In this document: one piece after another, positions 6,370-15,073 of the stretch | Position numbering within the stretch: the stretch's first letter is position 1 | How the letters are laid out: every line of letters begins with the position of its first letter | Assembly (NCBI RefSeq): GCF_004138165.1 | Contig: NZ_RYFF01000054.1 | Location: forward strand, 1-33,369 | Origin: Candidatus Chloroploca sp. Khr17 | Lineage (GTDB): Bacteria; Chloroflexota; Chloroflexia; Chloroflexales; Chloroflexaceae | Length of the DNA: 33,369 nt | Reading direction: 5' to 3' | Program-made: the position numbers and the translations under genes | The notes under the pieces: model-generated | Seen by the model: the letters and a program-made list of their open reading frames with translations, nothing else | The model's database searches: none | Told to the model about the DNA's origin: nothing

Positions 6370-8424
6370 ATGAATGAAGGCAATGCGATGCCTGAGCCCG
6401 CCGATACTGAACTTGACCGGCTCTGTGCGACGGCTATTCGTGCGCTTGCGATTGATGGTGTGCAACAGGCGAATAGTGGGCACCCTGGGCTGCCGCTTGG
6501 AATGGCCGATGCGGCCTATATTCTCTGGACGCGCTTTCTCAAGCATAATCCTGAAGATCCGACCTGGGTTGACCGTGACCGGTTTGTGCTCTCAGCAGGG
6601 CACGGCTCGATGTTGCTCTATGCGCTCTTGCACCTCACTGGCTACGATCTCTCGCTCGATGAATTGCGCAATTTCCGCCAGTGGGGCACGCGTACCCCCG
6701 GCCATCCTGAGTATCACGATACGCCTGGTGTCGAGACGACGACCGGCCCGCTTGGGCAGGGTTTCGCAACCGCCGTTGGCATGGCCCTCGCCGAGCGCTG
6801 GCTTGCCGAGCAGTTCAATCGTCCCGGCCTTCCACTTGTTGACCATGCGACCTATGTGCTCTGTTCGGATGGCGATCTGATGGAGGGCGTCTCGCACGAG
6901 GCGGCGAGTCTGGCCGGTCATCTCCGGCTTGGCAAGCTGATTGTGCTCTATGATGCCAATAAGATTTCGCTTGACGGCGACCTCGATCTCTCCTTCTCTG
7001 AAGATGTCCGGCTTCGCTTCGAGGCCTATGGTTGGCAGGTGCTTGAGGTTGATGGGCATCAGATGAGTGAGGTCGCGCTGGCGCTTGCTGAGGCGAAGGA
7101 AGAGACCGGACGCCCTTCGTTGCTCATCGCTGAAACCCAGATTGGCTTTGGCAGCCCCAATAAAGCAGGAACCCACAAGGCTCACGGTGAGCCTCTTGGC
7201 GTTGATGAGGTGCGATTGACCAAGTTGCAACTGGGGTGGCCGACCGAGCCGGCCTTCTTTGTGCCTGAGCAGGTCTATGAGCATATGCAACTTGCGGTTG
7301 AAGTTGGCCTCACGCGTCAGCGCGAGTGGGAGGCGATGGTGGCACGTTATAAGACCGGCCATCCCGAGCTCTATGCCCGCTGGGAGCAGATGCAAGCGCG
7401 GGCCTTGCCTGCTGTCTGGGAAGAAGTATTGCCGCACTTTCCACCAACTGACAAAGCCGGTGGCACACGTGTCGCTGCGGGCAAGACGCTCAATGCGCTC
7501 GCCGAAGTGATTCCCTCGATCCTCGGCGGCTCGGCTGATCTGCATAGCTCGAATAATACCTTGCTGGCCGGTTCGCCACCGTTGTCGGGGGCCAGTTTTG
7601 CTGGGCGCAATATCTACTTTGGCGTCCGCGAGCACGCGATGGGCGCGGCGTTGAACGGTATGGCGCTCCACGGCGGGTTTATTCCCTACGGCGGCACGTT
7701 TCTGGTCTTTAGCGACTATATGCGTCCCGCTATTCGCCTCGCCGCCCTGATGGGCCTCCAGGTGATCTATGTCTTTACCCACGATAGTGTTGGTCTGGGT
7801 GAGGATGGCCCGACGCATCAACCGGTCGAGCATGTGATGAGTCTGCGGCTTATTCCAAACCTGCATGTCTATCGGCCCGGCGACGCCAATGAAGCAGCGC
7901 AGGCCTGGCGTGCCGCACTAGAACGGCGGACTGGCCCGACGGCTCTGATTCTGTCGCGCCAGAATGTTCCGACACTTGATCGCAGTCACAATCGGCTTGC
8001 CCCTGCCGACGGAACGCTACGCGGGGCCTACGTGCTCCGTGATGACCCCGAGGCCAGGGTTATCCTGCTGGCAAGTGGCTCGGAGCTGCCGCTGGCGGTG
8101 CAGGCGGCTGATTTGCTCGCCGAACGTGGCCTGGCGGCTCGCGTCGTGAGCATGCCCTCGTGGGAGGCGTTCGAGGCCCAGCCCGAGCAGTACCGCCACG
8201 AGGTTTTGCCGCCCCAGATGCGCGCACGGGTCGCGATGGAGGCTGGACGTACGCTGGGCTGGGAGCGTTATGTCGGCCCCGAGGGGATCGTGATTGGGGT
8301 TGATCGTTTTGGAGCCTCGGCCCCCTATCCTGAAATCTTCAGCCGCCTCGGGCTTACCGCCGAGGCCATGTGTGAGGCTGCGTTGCACGTGACTGGTCAC
8401 GTGCGCCCTACGCCTGAAGCGTAG
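6370..8424 (+). CDS. tkt: Transketolase
   Basis: Full-length 684-residue transketolase, which transfers two-carbon ketol units between sugar phosphates in the pentose phosphate and Calvin-type pathways using thiamine diphosphate. Visible motifs: [10 protein letters not shown] and [17 protein letters not shown] near the N-terminus, [14 protein letters not shown], the cofactor motif [18 protein letters not shown] (from about 168) ending in N at YDAN, the catalytic Glu421 in FGVREHAMG, and [18 protein letters not shown]. Start is ATG 6370, 9 nt after GAGGA; a GTG at 6361 directly touching the ribosome-binding site is less likely. It is a single-gene unit with its own promoter and a hairpin downstream. 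In a phototroph it could serve carbohydrate metabolism generally; there is no adjacent carbon-fixation gene. Confidence 0.96.
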   Translation: MNEGNAMPEPADTELDRLCATAIRALAIDGVQQANSGHPGLPLGMADAAYILWTRFLKHNPEDPTWVDRDRFVLSAGHGSMLLYALLHLTGYDLSLDELRNFRQWGTRTPGHPEYHDTPGVETTTGPLGQGFATAVGMALAERWLAEQFNRPGLPLVDHATYVLCSDGDLMEGVSHEAASLAGHLRLGKLIVLYDANKISLDGDLDLSFSEDVRLRFEAYGWQVLEVDGHQMSEVALALAEAKEETGRPSLLIAETQIGFGSPNKAGTHKAHGEPLGVDEVRLTKLQLGWPTEPAFFVPEQVYEHMQLAVEVGLTRQREWEAMVARYKTGHPELYARWEQMQARALPAVWEEVLPHFPPTDKAGGTRVAAGKTLNALAEVIPSILGGSADLHSSNNTLLAGSPPLSGASFAGRNIYFGVREHAMGAALNGMALHGGFIPYGGTFLVFSDYMRPAIRLAALMGLQVIYVFTHDSVGLGEDGPTHQPVEHVMSLRLIPNLHVYRPGDANEAAQAWRAALERRTGPTALILSRQNVPTLDRSHNRLAPADGTLRGAYVLRDDPEARVILLASGSELPLAVQAADLLAERGLAARVVSMPSWEAFEAQPEQYRHEVLPPQMRARVAMEAGRTLGWERYVGPEGIVIGVDRFGASAPYPEIFSRLGLTAEAMCEAALHVTGHVRPTPEA

Positions 8425-8431
8425 GTCTGCC

Positions 8432-8485
8432 GCATACGCATGACCTGGTATAGGGCGAAAGCCCTACACCAGGTCGTGCGTATGC
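8432..8485. terminator. Bidirectional terminator-like hairpin with GNRA loop
   Basis: Two 25-nt arms (8432-8456, 8461-8485) pair with a few mismatches around a GAAA tetraloop closed by GGGC/GCCC. It lies between the convergent transketolase and hydrolase genes, and the right arm encodes the last residues and the TAG of the hydrolase. No strong T-tract follows on either strand. Confidence 0.6.
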
Positions 8486-9213
8486 AAAAAACGCCTCACC
8501 CGCTCGCGGAAGGCCGCCGGGTTGCGCCAGGCAATCAGGTGCCCTGCTTCGGCTTCGTAAACGAGACGTGCGCCCCGGATGCCGGTGACAATCACCCGTG
8601 CCTGCGCGTCGGGCACAAAGGCATCTTTGCCCCCCTGGAAGACGATGGTTGGTACCTTGATTGAGGGCAGGCATGGCGCGACAATCGTCCGTGAAGCCGC
8701 CATCAATTCAATCGCACGCTCGATCCGGTCATTCAAGACCGGCCACCACGCCTCGCCATGCTGGCGTGCCATGTAGCGGTGCCACGATGGCGACATGTTG
8801 GCGGTGCTGTGGTGATGCGCATCAACCGTCGCGGTCGTCACCTGATGAAAGACGCCGTCTAGGATCAGTGCGGCGACCAGGTCGGGCCGGTGGCAGACTG
8901 CATTGAGTGCGGTCATGCCCCCGGCGCTCATGCCAAAGAGCGGCACCGGTGTGGCAAAGAGTTGTTCAAGCAGATCGGCTAAGGCTTCGCCCTGCATCGC
9001 AAAGTAGCGTGTCGTAAAGAGTCCCTCGGGACGGGCCGATTGCCCATGCCCAAGCAGATCAACACTAATGACCCGATGCTCGTCGGCAAATCGCGCCGCC
9101 AGCCGCTCCTGTGTTGCTGCACTATAGGTGTTGCCGTGCAGCAGAACGAGGGGCGCTCCACTGCCAACGTCAAGATAATGAAGCGCCCCATGGCGCGTAG
9201 GCACAAAATTCAC
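8464..9213 (-). CDS. Alpha/beta-fold hydrolase
   Basis: A 249-residue hydrolase of the alpha/beta superfamily. The N-terminal strand-turn LVLLHGNTYS holds the oxyanion region (HGN), the nucleophile elbow is GMSAGG with Ser96, the acid is Asp197 in GGKDAFVP, and the base is His225 in EAGHLIAWRNP. There is no signal peptide, so it is cytosolic. The substrate is unknown; esterase, lactonase or C-C hydrolase activity are all possible. It starts with GTG 6 nt after the stop of the TIMP-like gene and is probably the last gene of a gltX-led run. Its 3' end is embedded in a hairpin. It does not look like OleB of the olefin pathway. Confidence 0.85.
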   Translation of the reverse strand: MNFVPTRHGALHYLDVGSGAPLVLLHGNTYSAATQERLAARFADEHRVISVDLLGHGQSARPEGLFTTRYFAMQGEALADLLEQLFATPVPLFGMSAGGMTALNAVCHRPDLVAALILDGVFHQVTTATVDAHHHSTANMSPSWHRYMARQHGEAWWPVLNDRIERAIELMAASRTIVAPCLPSIKVPTIVFQGGKDAFVPDAQARVIVTGIRGARLVYEAEAGHLIAWRNPAAFRERVRRFLHTHDLV

Positions 9214-9219
9214 CGCGAC

Positions 9220-9786
9220 TTACCTTTTTCGCCAGAGGCCGATGGCGATCACAACCCCGATCACCAGTGCGAGCAGACTGAGCCCAATTGGCAACCATGG
9301 CGTTTCGAACGTCATCGCTGAAACTGGTACGGCCCCCGAAGAGATGGGGATGCCCGAGCCAAGGGCGCGCCGGTCTTCACGCGTCGCATCAAAGCGTGCG
9401 GTGCGACTACAGAGATCGGTCGTCAACTGACCATCCGTTGTTTGTGCATAGATCAGGTACTGCTCGCCCTCTTCAAAAGGGAAACCACATGCCGCACTGC
9501 TGCCTGGTGTTGTCAGCGTCACTTGCCCTTCTAACTCACTCTTCCAGCGTCGTTCGAGCGCCACGGTGACCAGGAGTTCCTCTTCGTCATTGACAATGCT
9601 AACAACCCGCCCGCTAAAGACTGCCGTTGCTTCTTCAAAGGCCTGGCGTGGCGGGGGAACCGGTACACAGGAACAGGCATACGCTACCGGTGGGCTACCA
9701 ACTAGCCCGAAACTTGCCAGGGCAACGACGATGACGCCGATCGCTGTAAGCCTTCGCCAAACCCACGCTACTATGTTATGCTCCAC
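9220..9786 (-). CDS. Secreted membrane-anchored TIMP/NTR-like protein
   Basis: A 188-residue protein with an N-terminal signal peptide (hydrophobic about residues 13-35, ending PPVAYA) and a predicted cut just before CSCVPVP, then a beta-rich domain (AVFSGRVVSI, LLVTVALERRWK, CGFPFEEGEQYLIYA, LCSRTARF) and a C-terminal membrane helix (about 165-185, ending LWRKR). The mature N-terminal Cys-x-Cys followed by a beta-barrel-like domain resembles the netrin/TIMP-like fold, where the N-terminal Cys can bind a metal. This is a fold-level resemblance, not a demonstrated inhibitor function. It starts with GTG and overlaps the 3' end of the glucosidase gene by 16 nt, implying translational coupling. 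Confidence 0.7.
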   Translation of the reverse strand: MEHNIVAWVWRRLTAIGVIVVALASFGLVGSPPVAYACSCVPVPPPRQAFEEATAVFSGRVVSIVNDEEELLVTVALERRWKSELEGQVTLTTPGSSAACGFPFEEGEQYLIYAQTTDGQLTTDLCSRTARFDATREDRRALGSGIPISSGAVPVSAMTFETPWLPIGLSLLALVIGVVIAIGLWRKR

Positions 9787-11621
9787 ACCATCACTCCCAC
9801 CGCCGGCAGTCCCGTCAGCGGGAGCGCACCGGCTTCAACTGTTGTTTCCGTTTCCCCAAGCAGATCGCGGGCACAGGCACCGTCAGGCACCCCGGCATGG
9901 CGCACTGGCAAGCTCTGCAGCCCATCATCAGCGCGGCGGGCGACAATAATCAAGCGTTCTTTTGCGACCTCGCGTTGATAGGCAACGGTATGCCCGCCAG
10001 CATAGAGCACCTGAAAGCCTCCCCGTCGCAAGGCCAGACTCGTGCGCCGCAGCCGAATAAGCTGTTGAAAAAAGGCCCGCAATTCGTGATTCCAGGTCGT
10101 CGTGTCCCACTCCATACAACGACGGCAATCGGGGTCAACGAGGCCTTCCATCCCCAGTTCATCGCCGTAATAGATGCACGGAACCCCTGGATAGGTCAAC
10201 AACAGGGCCACGGCAAGCCTGACGAGGCGCAGGTCGCCCCCAAGCAGACTCCGCAACCGGGCCGTATCGTGGCTCCCCAAAAGATTGAATTGCTGGGTCA
10301 CGATCTGCCAGGGAATGGCGGCGCGAAAGGCTTGCCACTGGGCAACCATGTGCTCGGTTGACATTGGCAGCACATCGGCCCAGGGGCGATCTTGCACCGA
10401 GGCAAGCTCGAAGCCCGCCAGCCACCGCCAGACGGGAAAAGTAAACCCCTGATAATTCATCGAGGCATCAAGTTCCTGCCCTTGCAGATGCGGTGTCCCG
10501 TCAAAAAAATGCTCCCCGAGCAGATAGGCCTCCGGTTGTTCGGCTTTGATCGCCCGGTGGATGCCGCGCCCGATCTTATGCCCAAGATTGAGCGGCCCCT
10601 GCCGCCCAAGCATGTTGGCGACATCAATGCGCCAGCCATCAATCGCATAAGGCGGGCGGAGCCAATGCCGCATAATGGCATTTTCACCGGCATACATCAA
10701 CTCACGCAGCCGTTCACTCCGGTAATCGAGCTTGGGCAGCGTATCAACGCCCAGCCAGCTCTCATACTCATCAGGATGACGGCGAAAGGTGAAAAACTCA
10801 GCCGTGGGAGCTGCGGGGTCGGCCTGGGCTGCCACAAACCAGGGATGGGTCGCGCCGCAGTGATTCGGCACAATATCGAGGATCAGGCGCATCCCGCGGG
10901 CCGTTAGCGCCTCGCGCAAGGCAACTAATGCATCCTCGCCGCCAAGATGAGGGTCAATTGTCGCATAATCAGCGACGTCATATTTGTGGTTACTGGGCGC
11001 CGTAAAGATTGGGTTCAGATAAATGGCATTGACCCCGAGGTCGGTGAGATAATCGAGCCGTTGGGTAATCCCCTGCAGATCGCCGCCAAAAAACTCACTC
11101 GAGCCATGCTCGCGGCGTGGCATTTCGCCCCACTGACGTGCGACCACCGGCTTGCCCATGTAGACATACTGCCCATCACGGACATTATTCGTCGGATCAC
11201 CGTCAGCAAACCGATCAGGAAAAATCTGGTAAAAAACAGCATCTTCTAACCATGCCGGGGCATGATAATCGGCTAAAAGCTTGAAATCATTGGTGTCCGT
11301 AGGATAGTGAGGCACAATCCCTGCGGCGTTATACCAGAGATTGCCACTATGCAGCGTCCGGAGCAAAAAACGATAGCCGGTCGAGAGCATGCGCAACGGC
11401 AATTCGATTCGCCACCAGCGACAGACGCTATCCGCCCCGGCTGGCTCCATTGGTACAATTGTCTGCTCGCCATCGGGGCAACTGCGCAGATAGACGGCGG
11501 TGAGCGGTGCCTCAAGCGCCGCACGCAAACGCAGCGTTGCCGTTGCCCCGAGACGCTGTTCAGCCACCTCGACATAGAGTGGTGAGCCATCGTGATGCAC
11601 CGACTCAGTCCAATTGATCAT
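9771..11621 (-). CDS. malZ: GH13 maltodextrin glucosidase, MalZ-like
   Basis: A 616-residue glycoside hydrolase family 13 enzyme that cleaves glucose from maltodextrins. It has an N-terminal beta domain (about residues 1-115) and a TIM barrel with region I DIVPNHCG, region II DGWRIDVAN (nucleophile Asp333), region III LLGEHF (acid/base Glu370) and region IV GSHDTAR (Asp452). Strings such as MNYQGFTFP, YPGVPCIYYGDELG and RGGFQVLYA match E. coli MalZ-type enzymes better than extracellular amylases, and there is no signal peptide, so a cytosolic role in glycogen or maltodextrin turnover is likely. Neopullulanase-type activity is the alternative. ATG 11621 has AAAGG 8 nt upstream; a TTG at 11627 is less likely. 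It lies 33 nt after gltX. Confidence 0.88.
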   Translation of the reverse strand: MINWTESVHHDGSPLYVEVAEQRLGATATLRLRAALEAPLTAVYLRSCPDGEQTIVPMEPAGADSVCRWWRIELPLRMLSTGYRFLLRTLHSGNLWYNAAGIVPHYPTDTNDFKLLADYHAPAWLEDAVFYQIFPDRFADGDPTNNVRDGQYVYMGKPVVARQWGEMPRREHGSSEFFGGDLQGITQRLDYLTDLGVNAIYLNPIFTAPSNHKYDVADYATIDPHLGGEDALVALREALTARGMRLILDIVPNHCGATHPWFVAAQADPAAPTAEFFTFRRHPDEYESWLGVDTLPKLDYRSERLRELMYAGENAIMRHWLRPPYAIDGWRIDVANMLGRQGPLNLGHKIGRGIHRAIKAEQPEAYLLGEHFFDGTPHLQGQELDASMNYQGFTFPVWRWLAGFELASVQDRPWADVLPMSTEHMVAQWQAFRAAIPWQIVTQQFNLLGSHDTARLRSLLGGDLRLVRLAVALLLTYPGVPCIYYGDELGMEGLVDPDCRRCMEWDTTTWNHELRAFFQQLIRLRRTSLALRRGGFQVLYAGGHTVAYQREVAKERLIIVARRADDGLQSLPVRHAGVPDGACARDLLGETETTVEAGALPLTGLPAVGVMVWSIT

Positions 11622-11654
11622 ACACAAAGCCTTTCGGCGTAGCTCCCTGAACCG

Positions 11655-13160
11655 TTATCCCAGGGCTGCATAGGCCCGTTCAAGGCGGGCAAGGGTGCGT
11701 TCACGGCCCAGGGCCACGAGCATCTCAAAGAGGGGCGGTGCCACGGGGCGTCCGCTGACTGCGACGCGAATCGCACCAAAGAGGGGTCCTGGTTTCACCT
11801 CGAGGCGTGCGACCAGCGCCCGTAACGCTGCTTCCACCTGCTCGATACTCCAGATCTCAACCTGACTCAGCGCCGCATGGGCCGCCCCCAAAAGCTCGGA
11901 CGTCTGGGCGGCCTCCATCTTTTTGGGTACCAGGAGGGCCGGATCATATCCCTCGGGGCCAGGGATTGGTTCGCGGAAGAAGAACTCGAGCAGATCCGGC
12001 GCTTCACTCAGTTCGACCAACCGCTCGTGGATCAGTGGCGTCAGGCTCACCACATAAGCACGTTCGTCGGCAGTTGGCGGATCGGCAACCAGGCCAGCCT
12101 TGGTCAGATACGGCAACAACCGTTCGGCGACCTGCTCGGTTGTTAGGCGACGGATATAGAGCCCATTCAGATCCTTGAGTTTATCAGGATTCCAGCGTGC
12201 TGGCGAGGGTTGCACACGCTCAATCGTGAACCGCTCGACAATCTCGTCGCGGGACATCAATTCCGTATGGTCATCGTAGCTCCACCCTTGCAACGCGAGA
12301 TAGTTGAACATCGCCTCGGGCAGGTAGCCGCGTTCCCAGAAACGGTTCGTTGAGACATCATCTTTCCGTTTCGAGAGCTTGCCCTTGCCGTCTTGGCGCA
12401 AAATGACGGGCAGGTGGGCAAAGACTGGCAAGGGCCAGCCAAAGGCATAATAAAGCAGCACATGATAGGGCGTCGAGGGCACCCACTCTTCGGCGCGCAT
12501 CACGTGGGTGATCTGCATCAGATAATCATCAACGAGGTGGGCAAAATGGTAGACGGGCATGCCACTCGCTTTGATCAAGACAATATCTTGCAACTGGGAG
12601 TGTTGTACCACGATCTGATCGCCGCCGCGCACCAGATCCTGAAACCGGGTTTCACCCTCAAGCGGCGTCTTCAGGCGAATCGTAAAAGGCCGCCCACGGG
12701 CCGCCATTTCTTGCTGCTTTTCGAGGGACCAAGCGCGCTCGGGACCACGAAAGCGAAACGACTTGATCCCCCGTGCTTCGGCTTCGACGCGCATCTGCGC
12801 CAGTTCTTCTTCGGTCGTGAACGACATATACGCAAGATCTGCTTCGAGCAACTGCGTGCTATATGTCGCATAGATGCCCTCGGCGTGACGCTGCGACTGC
12901 ACATACGGGCCAAACGGGCCGCCTATGTCAGGGCCTTCATCCCAATCAAGGCCAGCCCAACGCAGCGACGCCATAATATCAGCGGCAGCATCATCAACAA
13001 AACGCTTCTCGTCCGTATCCTCAATGCGTAGCACAAACTGGCCCCCATAATGGCGGGCAAAGAGCCAGTTGAAAAGCGCCGTACGCACACCACCAATATG
13101 CAGATAACCAGTCGGACTCGGGGCAAAACGCACCCGTACCGGGCCAGAAACAACACTCAT
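11655..13160 (-). CDS. gltX: Glutamate-tRNA ligase
   Basis: Class I glutamyl-tRNA synthetase (501 residues), which charges tRNA-Glu. The HIGH motif is HIGG (21-24) after RFAPSPTGYL, and the KMSKS motif is KLSKRKDD (261-268); RIEDTDEKRF and YHFAHLVDDYLM are also typical of the family. The C-terminal anticodon-binding domain ends in RTLARLERAYAALG. Whether it also misacylates tRNA-Gln (non-discriminating form) cannot be decided by eye. It appears to lead a minus-strand run with malZ, the TIMP-like gene and the hydrolase; a TATAAT at 13249-13254 on the minus strand may drive it. Confidence 0.96.
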   Translation of the reverse strand: MSVVSGPVRVRFAPSPTGYLHIGGVRTALFNWLFARHYGGQFVLRIEDTDEKRFVDDAAADIMASLRWAGLDWDEGPDIGGPFGPYVQSQRHAEGIYATYSTQLLEADLAYMSFTTEEELAQMRVEAEARGIKSFRFRGPERAWSLEKQQEMAARGRPFTIRLKTPLEGETRFQDLVRGGDQIVVQHSQLQDIVLIKASGMPVYHFAHLVDDYLMQITHVMRAEEWVPSTPYHVLLYYAFGWPLPVFAHLPVILRQDGKGKLSKRKDDVSTNRFWERGYLPEAMFNYLALQGWSYDDHTELMSRDEIVERFTIERVQPSPARWNPDKLKDLNGLYIRRLTTEQVAERLLPYLTKAGLVADPPTADERAYVVSLTPLIHERLVELSEAPDLLEFFFREPIPGPEGYDPALLVPKKMEAAQTSELLGAAHAALSQVEIWSIEQVEAALRALVARLEVKPGPLFGAIRVAVSGRPVAPPLFEMLVALGRERTLARLERAYAALG

Positions 13161-13248
13161 AGCGATCTCATTGCTCCTGCATCACCAGCCAGACGAACCC
13201 TGCCAACCAAGCGCAGGCGTTGCCCCCTAACAGGGCCATACCATACCC

Positions 13249-13254
13249 ATTATA
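13249..13254 (-). promoter_or_regulatory. Possible -10 box for gltX
   Basis: Minus-strand TATAAT about 90 nt upstream of the gltX ATG. There is no TG extension and no clear -35 at normal spacing. Confidence 0.4.
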
Positions 13255-13296
13255 CGCCACATAGCGATCAAGGCTACCGCAATGTTGCCCAGACAC

Positions 13297-13347
13297 CTTT
13301 GGGGAGCGCCCAGGGCAAGCGTCGCTTGCCCTGGGCGCTCCCCAAAG
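13297..13347. repeat. 51-bp perfect palindrome (25-bp arms, 1-nt loop)
   Basis: Left arm 13297-13321 (starts CTTTGGGGAGCGCCC) and right arm 13323-13347 are exact reverse complements around a single T at 13322. It lies 7 bp beyond the Uma2 stop and upstream of gltX, so it could end Uma2 transcription, but perfect arms with almost no loop suggest a palindromic repeat element. Confidence 0.8.
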
Positions 13348-13353
13348 CATCGC

Positions 13354-13965
13354 TCAAACAGTTGTATCTGGAGCACCGGCAAACAGTTGCGCAACCTCGA
13401 CCGTGATCGGAAAATGGAGTGGCGTCAGGGCTTCTCCAACTCTGACCAGGTGGGTTGCCGTATAGTCGCCAAGCCCGCTATCGGGCGTATGACAAACAAG
13501 CACGTCGCGTGTCTCGGGGCGGATGATCCAGTACTCGGGCACACCAGCTCGTGCATAGGCATGGCGTTTGACGAGCGTATCTTGTTCGGCATTATGGGGT
13601 GACAGCACTTCGGCGATCAGATCAGGTACGCCACGGATGCGCCGATTGGTGATAATGTCGGCTCTGGCGTGATGCACCAGCACAAAATCAGGCTGTACCG
13701 GATCGCAACCAGGCATAAGCAGGCCAATCGGGGCCGTGGCTGCATACGCCAGACCCTGATTCTCTAGCGGAATGCCAAGTTGTGCATCGAGACGTCGAAT
13801 GATCCACTGGTGAAAATAGCTCGGTGCCGTGGTCATATAGAGTACACCCCCAATAATTTCATACCGATTGCCATCATCAGGGAGTTCGCGTTCCCACCGC
13901 TCGTAGTTCCACCTGGCATCCAGGGAACGGAGCGTGATTGAGGGTAAGGTCATGATCTCAGGCAT
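13354..13965 (-). CDS. Uma2 family (restriction endonuclease-like) protein
   Basis: A 203-residue PD-(D/E)XK-superfamily protein of the Uma2 (DUF820) family. Visible family features: RYEIIGGVLYM (Glu36), QPDFVLV (Asp93), LIAEVLSP (Glu119), Lys133 and the EYWII strand; these supply the D...E-x-K-type active site. Uma2 proteins occur in many copies in cyanobacteria and Chloroflexota and their role is unsettled. Start ATG 13965 has AGGAG about 6 nt upstream. It is transcribed away from dam and ends just before a 51-bp perfect palindrome, so it may be part of a small mobile or repeat-associated unit. Confidence 0.88.
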   Translation of the reverse strand: MPEIMTLPSITLRSLDARWNYERWERELPDDGNRYEIIGGVLYMTTAPSYFHQWIIRRLDAQLGIPLENQGLAYAATAPIGLLMPGCDPVQPDFVLVHHARADIITNRRIRGVPDLIAEVLSPHNAEQDTLVKRHAYARAGVPEYWIIRPETRDVLVCHTPDSGLGDYTATHLVRVGEALTPLHFPITVEVAQLFAGAPDTTV

Positions 13966-14030
13966 AGCGGCTCCTTTGGCTATTGGCTAGCATACTTCAT
14001 GATAATTCTGGCCCCGAGTGAAGTCAAATA

Positions 14031-14039
14031 TGCTATAAT
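14031..14039 (+). promoter_or_regulatory. Extended -10 promoter for dam
   Basis: TGC-TATAAT, about 125 nt before the dam start; no clear -35. It predicts a leader of roughly 118 nt starting near 14046, which contains a small terminator-like hairpin. Confidence 0.6.
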
Positions 14040-14083
14040 CAACCTTCGGAACGCTCTGCAACGCGCTACGAGATTGACGTAAT

Positions 14084-14107
14084 GTGCCAGCCTCGCTGGC
14101 ATCTTTT
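14084..14107 (+). terminator. Terminator-like hairpin in the dam leader (possible attenuator)
   Basis: TGCCAGC (14085-14091), a 3-nt loop and GCTGGCA (14095-14101), then CTTTT. It lies between the dam promoter and the dam start, so transcripts could end early. The same TGCCAGC recurs at the dam start codon and could compete for the right arm. Confidence 0.5.
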
Positions 14108-14163
14108 GTCACTATGCCATGCCTTCCTGTAGGAGGTTGTCCCTCCCCTTCCCGGAGTAGAAT

Positions 14164-15069
14164 GTGCCAGCTCGTCCTTTCCTCAAGTGGGCCGGTGGCA
14201 AAGGTCAGTTGCTGGCCGAGTTGACGGCACGCTTGCCAATGACGTTTGAGCGCTACCACGAGCCTTTTGTTGGCGGTGGGGCTTTCTTTTTTCATCTCTG
14301 GAATCATGGTCTGCTGGCCCATGGCGCGGTCTTGAGCGACTCGAATCCTGAGTTGATCGATTGTTATGAGGTTGTTCGCGAGCACGTTGAAGACTTGATT
14401 GAGTTGCTTGTGGCGATGCGGGTTCATTTCGCTGATCGTGACTTCTTCTACGAAGTCCGGTCATGGGATCGTCAGGCGAACTTTCATCTCCGCCCCAAAG
14501 TTGAACGAGCCGCCCGCACGATCTTTCTCAACCGCACGTGCTATAACGGTCTCTATCGGCTCAATAATAAGCGTCAGTTCAATGCTCCCTTTGGAAACTA
14601 CAAAAAGCCATTGATTGTCGATCCTGATAACATGCGTGAAGTGAGTCGTGCGTTGCGTGAGGTTGAGCTACGGGTTGAGCATTTTGATGGGGTGTTGCAG
14701 CGTGCCCGGCCCGACGATTTGATCTATTTTGATCCTCCGTATGTGCCTGTGAGTCCTACGTCCTCGTTTACGGCCTATACGCACCGCGGTTTCACCGAAG
14801 TGGAGCAGCGTGAACTGGCTCATACCTTCTTTGCCCTGGCCGAGCGTGGCTGTGCCGTGATGCTTTCGAATTCGCATACGCCTCTCGTGGCTGAGCTTTA
14901 TGCGCCTGCGACGACCAACGATATCGTGATGGCGAGCCGCAAGATTAACTGTGATGGCAAAAAGCGTGGTGAGGTCGCCGAGATGATTGTCTGTAGTTTT
15001 CCGGTGGGCCTGGTGCAACCCCGCCGGGTTGCGCTGCTCGCTCAGCCGGTGGTGCTGACCGGCAAGTAG
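14164..15069 (+). CDS. dam: DNA adenine methyltransferase, Dam/D12 class
   Basis: A 301-residue N6-adenine methyltransferase of the D12 class. The S-adenosylmethionine motif FLKWAGGK is at residues 6-13, followed by HEPFVGGGAFFF, FLNRTCYNGLYRLN and the catalytic DPPY at 190-193, with SNSHTPLVAELY near the C-terminus. The family usually methylates GATC, either as an orphan regulator or with a restriction enzyme. No cognate nuclease is adjacent apart from the divergent Uma2 protein, so an orphan is likely. GTG 14164 is preceded by GGAG with 6-nt spacing; the ATG two bases upstream is out of frame. It is followed after 4 nt by a glycosyltransferase. Confidence 0.92.
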   Translation: MPARPFLKWAGGKGQLLAELTARLPMTFERYHEPFVGGGAFFFHLWNHGLLAHGAVLSDSNPELIDCYEVVREHVEDLIELLVAMRVHFADRDFFYEVRSWDRQANFHLRPKVERAARTIFLNRTCYNGLYRLNNKRQFNAPFGNYKKPLIVDPDNMREVSRALREVELRVEHFDGVLQRARPDDLIYFDPPYVPVSPTSSFTAYTHRGFTEVEQRELAHTFFALAERGCAVMLSNSHTPLVAELYAPATTNDIVMASRKINCDGKKRGEVAEMIVCSFPVGLVQPRRVALLAQPVVLTGK

Positions 15070-15073
15070 CAGT

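Noticed and set aside
6592-7866. Long minus-strand open frame opposite transketolase
   Set aside because: Antisense shadow of a highly conserved gene, with His/Arg-rich composition typical of such shadows.
8464-9213. Alpha/beta hydrolase as a possible OleB partner of the OleA-like enzyme
   Set aside because: It is 10 kb away in another operon and does not show the haloalkane-dehalogenase-like features expected of OleB.
13354-15069. Uma2 plus Dam as a restriction-modification pair
   Set aside because: The genes are divergent with separate promoters, and Uma2 proteins are not known partners of Dam; adjacency alone is weak.
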